Assembly (NCBI RefSeq): GCF_000003815.2
Contig: NC_049986.1
Coordinates: 23,672,039 to 23,736,038, forward strand
Direction of reading: 5' to 3'
Length of the DNA stretch: 64,000 bases
Origin: Branchiostoma floridae
Lineage: Eukaryota > Chordata > Leptocardii > Amphioxiformes > Branchiostomatidae
The notes beneath the pieces were generated by a model. It was not told the DNA's origin, did no database searches, and saw only the letters and a list, made by a program, of their open reading frames with translations. Position numbers and translations under genes: made by a program. Within the stretch, counting starts at the first letter, position 1. Each line of letters opens with the position of its first letter. Below, piece after piece: positions 13,001 to 20,847 of this stretch.

Positions 13001-15815
13001 NNNNNNNNNNNNNNNNNNNGGACAGCTTCTGGGAGAGGGCGCTTTTGGACATGTTGTCAAGGCAACGCTGACGCATCCTGAAGAAGATGCTGTGGTGGTA
13101 GCTGTCAAAAAATTGAAAGGTAAATCATCAGCTATCGCTAGTCAAGAATATCAGATAAAAAAAAATTCCTACAATGTATACGTAGTCGCTTTTACTGTTA
13201 GTGCAATGATCTTTTAGACTCAATTCTATCAAATGAAAGAGAGAGTTGGAAATTCTGCGTCAAAATCCACTTTATCAGTTTAACATTTTTTTTAATTTAA
13301 ATGTCCAGACGATGACGACACCCAGACCAGAAAGGCCCTTCTGAGGGAAACCTGCATCATGTTGTTGTGTGGTAACCATGACAACGTCATCGGGCTGAAA
13401 GGCATCTGTTTTAGAGACGGTCAGTACCAAGTCTTTGGTCAATGAATATTTCTTTTCTGTTCTGCATTCCTGTTTGATCTATACAAAACACTGGTATCTT
13501 AGATGTGTAGATGTTACAAAGGAGCCGTACAAGCAAGAGTACGTCTTTAGTACATGGCAGGCACACAGAAGAGTCCGTCAACATCTATCTTGTTCATGTG
13601 CACATTCCCCGCCTGCTATGCTTTAAAAGCTTTGCTAATTAGTACTTTACTTCTCGACTGCGTTCATCGACTGTGATGATGATTCTAGTGACCTCTATAA
13701 CCTGCCTTGATAAAAGGCCAGAGTGACATTGAGCATGTATCTCTGATAAAGGCATTTTAACAAACAACTAAAAAATAGTTACAAAATGACGGAAGACATG
13801 ACGGAACAGCTTTGTTACAGTTGGTCCTGCTCTATTTCCCTGCAGGTCCGCTCCAACTAGTGCTGGAATATGCCGAACACGGGAGTCTCCTGCACCTGCT
13901 GTGGACGTTACGTGCGGAGTCCAAACTCAACAGGTCCGTTCTGGTCAACAAACGGCACATCTTCGAGAACATGATGGTGGAAGTGTGCTGCGGCCTGGAG
14001 CATCTGGCAAGCAGGAGGGTGAGGAAATTTATAGATCTAATCTGCCATCTCCTTTCTCTAACATTCGACTAAAGATATTCATAATGGTTCAGCCAACTAG
14101 GCTTTTACAGCTATTTAAAACCATTCTACAATGCTACTGAGTCCCCGCTCTTGGTAAGGAAGGATGCTAAGATACTACAGAGTACTTTTCAATGCCAATC
14201 TAACAAATCCGTGGTGAATACTTCAACTTTGGATTTACTCCTTAAGTTAAACCTTTTTCATCAGCCATCGGAAGACGTTGATTCCTAAATTTGTTGACGA
14301 AATAATGATATAACTACGAATTCGTGATCCTTTCCAGCTGGTTCACCGAGACATCGCGGCCCGGAACATCCTGATCTGTGGGAAGGGAACCGCCAAGATC
14401 GCGGACTTCGGGCTGGCCCGGGACATGTACGCTGTGGGGTACCATCGGCAGGACGGGGTAGGTCAGACTCACGACACTAGCTTACAGAAAACTCATTTGA
14501 ATGACTGTGGACAGTGAGTCTAAACAGATGAAAATTAGATTAGAGTAGCGGTTTCTGTTCATCTGCAGATCCTGCAACGTTGTAAAAGATGGATGAAATG
14601 TTAGGATGAAAACTAAAACAGTATAACGCTATATACGGCTCGTTCAGGCGAATGGAATGCATGTTTCTTCCAAAATTTGTATCTTTTAGCCTCATCAATG
14701 CAAAAAAATAGCATTCCTTGCCTCATCAGTAGTCATAAACGTATTTGTGTTCCTCCAGGGTAATGACCTCCTGCCGCTGAAGTGGATGGCTCCGGAGGGC
14801 CTGAAGAACGAGGCTAGGTTCACCCACAAGAGTGACGTGTAGGTGTATATATGTTAGTACAGAGTATGTATCTGGTTGCAAAACAACAGTGACGCTAATT
14901 TGACCTGCCAATGTTGATATTGTTTTTGCCAATTCTCTGTGTACAAAATGTATGAATCAACCTTCGCGATACTATTTCGTTCTGGTCGTACGTTGTGAGC
15001 CGACATGAGATTTGCTGGTGGTGCAAGGTTCTTGTAGAACACATATCCGACGATATTCGGTGACATGGGTTTTTATTTTTCAGCTGGTCCTTTGGGGTTC
15101 TGTTGTGGGAAGTTGCGCAGCTGGGCCGCACGCCGTACCCTGGGATGGAGGGGGCAGACAGAATATATGATGCTCTGCAAAACCACTTCAGACTCCCCAG
15201 GCCTCAGCTATGTACAGAAGAACGGTAAGTCTGTGTTGAAAGAAACGAAGTCCCTACAAGAGTGAAATCTCATTTGTTTTGGCAGCTAGAAAGAGAAAGT
15301 ATGCATCGTTTTGTCGACTTTATGACCAAAAGTCAGGTTCGGTCCAAAAGTCATACTTTTGAAACGGTTGACTTAATCGGGACCACATGCAGTAAGTCGT
15401 CTCCACCTCTTTCGATCTCCGGTGGTCTTCTTTGCCTCGTGCCATGAGGTGTTGGTGTGCCCTAGGTTCTAAAATCCATGCCGCTTGATGAACAATGAGA
15501 TTCTTTTTGTCTCCTGTTCCCTCCTAGATATCAGCTGATGCTGCAGTGCTGGAAGTTTAACGAGAAGACCAGGCCGGACGCCACGACTGTCAGACAGCAG
15601 CTGGAGGCAGATCCCAATGTGAGTGAATCTCAGTCTACTAGCATGTGGAACAACAACTTATCGCGATGTCAATCATAGTTTAACTAGACGATGACATGTT
15701 ATCAGTTATTGTGACATTTTATATATAATGTTCTTGGTTCATTTTCTTTCTACAGGGCTTCTTCTACTTCCACACCCCTGTGGCAGCAGTAGAGGCACCG
15801 GTCACGCCCGTATAA
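3922..15815 (+). CDS. Receptor tyrosine kinase copy B (CUB-Ig-EGF-Ig-EGF-TM-kinase)
   Basis: Single-pass membrane tyrosine kinase. Exons: 3922-3997, 5176-5294, 5512-5635, 6824-6949, 7548-7636, 8393-8483, 8973-9114, 9549-9654, 10251-10332, 10504-10632, 10766-10934, 11278-11387, 11645-11755, 12083-12231, [gap], 13020-13119 (5' end hidden), 13309-13419, 13846-14018, 14338-14457, 14759-14838, 15084-15224, 15528-15618, 15756-15815. Every junction is AG/GT and phase-compatible. The part before the gap is 541 residues; the visible kinase part is about 291. The start ATG heads a hydrophobic signal peptide ([20 protein letters not shown]). The kinase has all catalytic motifs, so it should be active. 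The ligand is unknown. The domain set fits no vertebrate RTK class; EGF plus Ig recalls Tie, but there is no FN3 and there is a CUB. Kinase similarity alone does not let me assign a class. Confidence 0.93.
4683..4925. repeat. 24-bp minisatellite in intron 1 of RTK copy B
   Basis: About ten tandem units resembling 'ggatattccgtcctttaggc', with variants. The sequence is pyrimidine-rich on + and not coding. Confidence 0.85.
5176..6949 (+). CDS. RTK copy B exons 2-4: CUB domain (residues about 26-148)
   Basis: Exons 5176-5294, 5512-5635 and 6824-6949 read as a CUB domain: a first Cys in [39 protein letters not shown] and the closing strand HVVYTRGAG-like FVVYTRGAG, then [11 protein letters not shown] domains are extracellular beta-sandwich binding modules. 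Copy C has the same three exons with the same lengths (119, 124, 126 nt). The acceptor of exon 4 lies after C10 and A9 homopolymers, which copy C lacks. Confidence 0.9.
6295..6576 (+). repeat. tRNA-derived SINE
   Basis: The head has A-box-like 'ggcctagtgggg' and B-box-like 'gagttcgatcccc'. The body is 'accaaagacttaaaaaatgg' and the 3' tail is 'ggactttaacttaacttt'. A second full copy lies at 34683-34960. It is too degenerate, and followed by a repetitive body, to be a functional tRNA gene. Confidence 0.8.
6690..6780 (+). repeat. Retroelement 3' tail fragment
   Basis: It contains 'gcaattagcccacgggcaag' followed by 'aatttgcaataaac'. The same tail occurs at 55410-55447, which suggests a dispersed retroposon end. 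Confidence 0.45.
7019..7116 (+). repeat. Hairpin repeat with 3' terminal module
   Basis: One 'ggtataaccaccgttcggcg' unit is followed by 'cggcgcggcagcagctggtt' and 'atattacacc'. It matches the last unit and tail of the array at 45743-46197, so unit plus tail is one mobile module. Confidence 0.6.
7548..8483 (+). CDS. RTK copy B exons 5-6: linker (residues about 149-208)
   Basis: Exons 7548-7636 and 8393-8483. Copy C has homologues at 63323-63396 and 63499-63604, sharing FNEETF, VFNHTT, DFV and YGYTTYSK. No known domain is recognised. Conservation between paralogs and the N-glycosylation sequon NHT argue for an extracellular segment. Copy B exon 5 is 15 nt longer than copy C's, in frame. Confidence 0.8.
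8660..8830. repeat. (TG)n and (CT)n low-complexity tract
   Basis: TG-rich then CT/C-rich simple sequence in an intron of RTK copy B. Confidence 0.9.
8973..10332 (+). CDS. RTK copy B exons 7-9: first Ig-like domain (residues about 209-318)
   Basis: Exons 8973-9114, 9549-9654 and 10251-10332. Two Cys are spaced as in an Ig fold: FTFSCTKDF and [12 protein letters not shown], closing with MIKLTVT. Between them is a Trp/Pro-rich loop ([11 protein letters not shown]). The assignment as Ig-like rests on the Cys pattern and the terminal strand and is weaker than for the second Ig domain. Confidence 0.75.
9980..10035. repeat. (CA)n microsatellite
   Basis: About 25 CA units in an intron. Confidence 0.95.
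10040..10195. mobile_element. Short foldback MITE
   Basis: 'ctctaccaggcttcgtggat' near 10043 is the inverted, slightly mismatched copy of 'atccacggagcctggtagag' near 10170. This makes a stem about 150 bp end to end. Confidence 0.65.
10504..10632 (+). CDS. RTK copy B exon 10: EGF-like domain 1 (residues about 319-361)
   Basis: This exon encodes a compact Cys-rich module: [31 protein letters not shown]. The C-x-C-x5-G-W-x-G-x2-C ending is the EGF/laminin-EGF signature seen in Tie receptors and MEGF proteins. Its phase (2-nt start, 1-nt end) lets it be skipped or shuffled as a module. Confidence 0.92.
   Translation, partial: PAPWGGSAGSVRSAASVITEPHATASTGRAGAPLAGAEGTAT
10766..11387 (+). CDS. RTK copy B exons 11-12: second Ig domain (residues about 362-454)
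   Basis: Exons 10766-10934 and 11278-11387. The canonical Ig pattern is visible: [29 protein letters not shown] with the E-x-G-x-x-x-C motif. Several N-glycosylation sequons are present (NIT, NVT, NDT). Confidence 0.9.
11555..11612. repeat. (CAGT)n / (CAAT)n microsatellite
   Basis: Tetranucleotide runs directly before exon 13 of RTK copy B. Confidence 0.9.
11645..11755 (+). CDS. RTK copy B exon 13: EGF-like domain 2 (residues about 455-491)
   Basis: A Cys-rich exon: [29 protein letters not shown]. It is shorter than domain 1 and lacks the GWSG turn, so it is a divergent EGF-like module directly before the membrane. Confidence 0.8.
12083..12231 (+). CDS. RTK copy B exon 14: transmembrane segment (residues about 492-541)
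   Basis: [20 protein letters not shown] then IFLL, followed by basic HRHNNRLR. This is one membrane helix with a stop-transfer signal, then the start of the juxtamembrane region. Confidence 0.92.
12419..13019. other. Assembly gap (601 N)
   Basis: A run of N. By family logic it should hide the rest of the juxtamembrane coding sequence and the 5' end of the glycine-loop exon of RTK copy B. Its true length may differ from 601. Confidence 0.99.
13020..15815 (+). CDS. RTK copy B kinase exons
   Basis: Motifs in order: glycine loop [14 protein letters not shown] (ATP-binding Lys); LLRET in helix C (Glu); hinge [10 protein letters not shown]; catalytic loop [11 protein letters not shown]; activation loop with Tyr in [30 protein letters not shown]; and the C-lobe RPD Arg. 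No catalytic residue is missing. The activation loop lacks a YY pair; the two Tyr are in Y-x3-Y spacing. The C-tail is very short ([19 protein letters not shown]), without a clear tyrosine docking motif apart from FFYF. Confidence 0.95.
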
Positions 15816-16600
15816 GCTTACAACAGTAATGTTGCGGACACTTCGATATGAGACCACGGCTCTAAAGGTCACTCCGGTATGATACCACAGCTCTAAAGGC
15901 CCGGGTCACCCCGGTATGACACCACAATGGACGTCAGCAAAAATTTATGTATATAAGTCATCAGTCCTACCGAGTAATCTAGCTCTAACTGTTATCCAAA
16001 ATATTGTAGGGACGTGTGGTCATGCTCTGGCTACAGTGTAATTGTCATTTCGTACAAAATATTGCTGACTTAGCTTTATCATGTTGTTTTGACACCAACA
16101 CCGGATGTTGCGAATGTAACAGTGGTGTTCAAGGACTGCTAAACCCAAGACGCCTAACGGCTTAAGCCTTTTGGCCGAACGGTTTGCACGTTCGATTTGT
16201 AATCTCGACAGTGCTTTCGGGTTCGATCCCGGGTGGCGGCATATTGATTATTTCTGTTCTACTCGCCCCTCTGGTTGATTCACGAATATGCTGAACCTAA
16301 TATTAGAAACTCTTGGACGGACTATGTACGTGATGTTCGAGTGATAATCGTGGAACATTGATGTACGTGGTTATCCATTTTACGTGATTCGAAATTAAAA
16401 ACTTATTAATGGTTATATTGTACAGATGTATATAAATGTAGAAATACAACAAATGATAACTATCTAATATTATTCTTACTGTCCAGTTACCTGGTCACAT
16501 TTAATGCAGAAACATCATTTTTCTTTAGAATCGTTTGAACTGTAAATCTTAAAACATCATCATGTAAACCCGACTGCAATGTTTATGTGAATAAACGTCA
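15816..16600 (+). other. 3' UTR of RTK copy B with SINE and polyA signal
   Basis: No coding sequence. AATAAA at 16590-16595, followed by a GT-rich stretch, is the likely polyA signal; another AATAAA lies at 16826-16831. The interval contains the tRNA-headed SINE at 16151-16283. Confidence 0.55.
16151..16283 (+). repeat. tRNA-derived SINE ('ggcttaagcc' head)
   Basis: The head 'acggcttaagccttttggcc' carries a B box 'ggttcgatccc' and the tail 'ttctgttctactcgcccctc'. A sister copy is at 27351-27493. The same tail follows a different head at 25797-25962 and 41924-42085. Confidence 0.8.
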
Positions 16601-16904
16601 GTGGGTAATGAAATAATGTGTAACTTGTTGCTCGTAGTCCATTGATCAGCATTTTCTCTATACACGTGGCCACCCCTCTAACGTTATATAGATTTATATA
16701 GTGGCCACTTGTCTAGAGGGCTCTATATGGCCCTTGAGTGAGCGCTAGTCATGTTTGTACATAAGAGTGTTCATCACTGGAACAAATAATACAAAGTGGT
16801 TACATCATCAATTTCAATGATTCGAAATAAAGAACATATCACGGTACAACGGATAAGGGCGCTTATTATTTAGTCCCAGGCAATATCATCTGTTTGGGGT
16901 GAAT

Positions 16905-17092
16905 ACTGTAAGTAAATGCGCGGGGATTTAATTTCGCGGTAGCGGGAAAATGGAACTTTCATGGTGGTTCGCGGTAGCAGCGCTGACTGTAGCCACATAA
17001 TGTAATTGGTAAATGTTCGCGGTGGTTTTAAGTTCGCGGTGAAGTGGCCACGAAAAAAAACATAAAACCACCGCGAACAATTTTGCAGTAGG
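16905..17092. mobile_element. MITE of the 'ttcgcgg' family, copy 1
   Basis: Ends 'tactgtaagtaaatgcgcgg' and 'ccaccgcgaacaattttgca' + 'gta' are inverted, with internal 'gcggtggttttaagttcgcg'. A second copy is at 20567-20785. Confidence 0.7.
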
Positions 17093-18407
17093 CCCTTTTT
17101 CACGAGTATTGCGCAATCTCGCACCAAAACGAGGCTTGGATTACGCAAGAAGTTGAAGATCTGGGATGATGGCGGCGCACGGTTGCGATCACATGACTGA
17201 TTGTGCCCTGGTCTCTTGCACCGCTGCCTCCTCTATGCAAAGGAGAGACAGCACATGCTGCTAGAAGTTGGACAGCATACACGAGACATACAACACAGCA
17301 GAGGGCAGCAGAGACACGGATGTCAGCACGTCAGCCGGAATGATAGAAGACGTTTCAGAGGGAATCAGCAACAAACAGATGTAACGTTAAAACGGGCCAT
17401 GGCCAGCTCCTGATCCAGTGATACATAATTTGAGAGTACGTAGTACGTACAGATTCGGCGTGCTCTCATGGAAACCGTTCCTACAGCAATAATCTCAAGC
17501 ACAAGGCACCAAGAGAGACAATTGACTCAAACAACGAACCGAACGTCACAGTGATCTTCTGCATGTTGGAATATGTAACTCAATTTGCCCCTCCCCCTCC
17601 CCCAAGTTTTCGACCTCTAGGCTTGGATTTAACTGCAATTTCTGCACCGATACAGCTGTGGAGCATGCAGCACAGGTATCAAAGAGGATGCAGCAGAAAC
17701 AATTGCAACGTTAAACAGACGCATTTGTGCTTGTCACGACTTATTTTACTTCCCGGTCGATTGCAAATTTAGGCGGTGCCGTAAGTCGTGTTTCCGCATG
17801 GAGCGTAAACTAAGGCCCCACTGCAAACAGCCTTTGCGCGTTCTGCCACCAACAGGACTTTTCAGACTTACGACGATGTGGACTATGTGTAACATCTCTA
17901 TTTAGCTGCCTTAGTTACGTCATCTGGCTGCATGAAGGCCGAATCACCGTTTCTCCCTGCAGGCCGCGGCCCGTCATTCGCCGCCATTTCTGCCCGAGTT
18001 TCGCTAGTTTTGCCCGAGGTGTTCGAAATCGAACAGGGGGCGGGGCTTACGGTGTTCGACAGGAAAGGTCCATTGACTCAAACAACGAACCGTTGTGTTT
18101 ACGTGACTGTGACTCATGCAGCAGATGTAAAATATTAATGAGGACCATGCACGCTAGTTGATGTTGGAAAATTAGCGTCTCAGCTCATCCCCCATGATCA
18201 AGCACTTCGTAAAATATGGAAATTACGTAGAGACGTCAAGAACTTCAAGGTAATCTCGCTTATTTGACGTTAATTGTTTTGGGTGCACATGACGTTACTG
18301 TGGGTGGAGGGGCGGCTCCGACCGAATCACTGTATTCGAACTGATGTTGGAACGCCTGTTCGAACGAGCGATCTATAGAACCCATGAACTGAAGTCACCA
18401 CAAAAAG
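17093..18407. other. CpG-rich spacer, candidate promoter region of the TRPM2-like gene
   Basis: No coding exon is recognised. Short CpG-dense stretches occur near 17160-17180 and 17960-18060. Together with its position upstream of the channel gene this suggests promoter DNA, but no core element is diagnostic. Confidence 0.25.
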
Positions 18408-18832
18408 ATGGCACCCACGGCTAGGTAAGTTCAGTTTCAGTCACTGATCTGTGAAATTTGTTTCGACACCGTAAACCAGATTTTATGATCACCTGGTGTA
18501 TTCCGTCGTATATCTCAAGAGTGTAAATTACTCCGTCCTGGTTTAAGTGCAAGTTAGCGGCCTTCGTACTTTCTTGTGGCTTATTTTGGATTTGGAACTT
18601 AAATTTTAACGTTTCGTTCAACTGTTGCTTGTGACAAGCAAATCGCGCGATTCCTTGGACCTTCTTCAGGAGTGTTGATTCTGAGCACGTGACTTCAGGG
18701 ACTCGTGACTCGATTAATAAATTGTAATTGCCTGGTAAGCGATATCGGCCCCCGTCTCTGTTGTGTTGGTTGGTGTGAGCGTAGATGGCAATCCTTCCCC
18801 CTTTACTTTTCTTGTGGTTTAGGTGTTATGTA

Positions 18833-19909
18833 CAGTCAAGCCCCGGTCACAAAGCGCGTACGATTCCTTGCGATTCCTTCCGATGCGCAGGGTAAGCGCA
18901 GTGCGTCGTAAGTCAGGGGAGAATCGGAAGCAATGGTTTAAGTATATAAAGCCGTGGTCACAAAGCGCGTAGTGCATCGTACGATGAGGTCATAAGAGCG
19001 TGCCTGCGTCAATCGCAGTGGATCATAGTAAATCGGGGAGCGTCGTATGGCGAAAAATAGAGCTGAAATGGATTTTGAACATGTTCAAAATTTCGCTATC
19101 GTCGTAAGATTTTATTTGCCCCCATAGCAGAGTTCATTACGGCAATTTTTGTCTACTGATGAGGTTATAGATTTATGATTTTTTAGCATGTTGTGATGGT
19201 TTCAGTTTTCCCTGATATTGTCGATATTGACGAAAAGGGGAAATATATCAGTCGCAACTGCCACAGTCGCAACCAGAGAACAGCGAGCCACGCACAGGTG
19301 ATGCAGACAATTGTTTGATCGCTTCATGCACGTGCGTTTATAATTAGATCAAATCTCAGCTCTCGTCGGTCTTGCGTCAGTTTACCATAATCGTAATAAC
19401 CATGGGGACAACTCGAACGTAAAGGCAGGCTCTATGAGTCGGAAATATATATGATATAATGCTTATCATTTGATTTTTGTATGATGGCATCTTTTTGTTG
19501 ATAGCATATCATGATCATGACGATCTTCGAAAGAGCCTGACACGTAGAGCCGGCAAGCAGACCGAGATAACCATACCAGTACTCACGCTTGATTTGAAAT
19601 TTTGCTTGTAATACTCTTGTTGTCATGGTCTTTTTTAATTTATTTTTACAGTTAAAGATATTATAGGAAGGTATTTAACAGCTATGTCCCATTTTGTTGG
19701 TTAAAGAAGCACAAAAGCGGTCAGACGGCTGTACAGAAGAGACACAAGTGAAAAATCTTGCGACGCTGGAAAAATTTTGAACACCATCCGATGCGTTGCG
19801 ATGGCTTGCGATGCTTACGATTTTCTTGCGATGTACTGCGCTCATCGTACGATATGCGGAATAGTCCATCGCAACGAATCGTACGCGCTTTGTGACCGGG
19901 GCTTCACTG
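18833..19909. mobile_element. Tc1/mariner-like non-autonomous element, 1077 bp
   Basis: Terminal inverted repeats begin CAGTCAAGCCCCGGTCAC on the left and, reverse-complemented, CAGTGAAGCCCCGGTCAC on the right; the repeat continues through 'aaagcgcgtacgattc'. The element is flanked by TA on both sides. CAGT ends plus a TA target duplication are the Tc1/mariner hallmark. A partial internal TIR copy sits near 18951. No transposase frame is seen. Confidence 0.8.
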
Positions 19910-19969
19910 TACTGTAAGTTCATCAGCAACTGAGAATTATGCAGAAATGTGTGAAAAAAATGCACTGAT

Positions 19970-20371
19970 TAGGGCTGTGTACCTAAACAAATTTCAGGTA
20001 CAGGTACACGGGTTTAGGTACAGGTACGGACCTGCACCTGTACCTAAAAAAGTTTAACCAAGTACATGTAAGTTAAACATGTAGCTAACTGTCTTTTTTA
20101 GTGATAAATTGTCATCTTTGTATGGGCAGTTACATATTTGAATCTCAAAACAATTTCTTTGCAAGTTTTCTTAAGTTTCAATTGCAAATTTTTTTACCAT
20201 TGTCATTGTTGATTCGGAATTTACTTGTCCAGCAGTCTTAAAAAGTAGTGTTTAATAGTGATTTAGTTTGTTTAGGTACAGGTACAGGTACACAGATGTT
20301 TAGGTCCGGACCTGTACCTAAACAGTTTTTTAAGTACGGTACAGGTACGGGTATTTAGGTACACAGCCCTA
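19970..20371. mobile_element. hAT-like MITE, 402 bp, with 8-bp TSD
   Basis: Ends are TAGGGCTGTGTACCTAAA and its inverse. GCACTGAT is present immediately outside both ends (19962-19969 and 20372-20379). A TAGGG terminus with an 8-bp duplication is characteristic of hAT elements. The interior is rich in 'aggtacaggtac' repeats. Confidence 0.85.
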
Positions 20372-20566
20372 GCACTGATGCTCTCCTACAAATGTCACTG
20401 AAGTTTGAAGACTCTAAACTTTCCAGATCTAATAATAATGAAAGAACGAATTCAGACACATTTAGTGAAATGACCACTGGGCCGTTGAACTTCCATTGGA
20501 GATAATACAGTCGTAAAGTAGCTGCAGCAGCTACAGAACTGGGGTAATACATTAGCACTCAGTAAG

Positions 20567-20785
20567 TACTGTAAATGCATTTAAGTTCGCGGGGATTTAA
20601 TTTCGCGGTAGGGAGGAAAAGGACTTTTCGCGATAGTTTTAATTCGCAGGAGCACCTGGTGATGCACTGTAGTCTCTTAATGCCATGGAAAAATGTTTGC
20701 GGTGGTTTTAAGTTTGCGGTGAAGCGGCCGCCACGAACGCGAAAACCGCAAACATTAAACCACCATGAAAATTTCAGTAATCTAC
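20567..20785. mobile_element. MITE of the 'ttcgcgg' family, copy 2
   Basis: Related to 16905-17092: 'ttcgcggggatttaatttcg' at the left, and a right part with 'gtggttttaagtttgcggtg' and 'aaaccgcaaacattaaacca'. It ends just before the first TRPM2-like coding exon. Confidence 0.65.
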
Positions 20786-20804
20786 TTTGTTGTTCCTTTT
20801 TCAG

Positions 20805-20847
20805 CAGAATGACCTGACCCCTGACCTGTGACCTACAAGGAGCTGAC
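20805..20847 (+). promoter_or_regulatory. 5' UTR segment with four TGACCY half-sites
   Basis: After an acceptor-like TTTTTCAG, TGACCT (20810-20815), TGACCC (20815-20820), TGACCT (20822-20827) and TGACCT (20829-20834) occur. The last two form a perfect direct repeat spaced by 1 (DR1) on the - strand, the RXR-heterodimer type. This lies in the probable leader directly before the ATG. Function is speculative. Confidence 0.35.

Noticed and set aside
12351-13217. Long ORFs over the N run
   Set aside because: They consist of unknown bases; only 13020-13119 is supported as coding.
17932-18138. 68-codon plus ORF in the CpG-rich spacer
   Set aside because: No similarity or splice context; short ORFs are expected in CpG-rich DNA.
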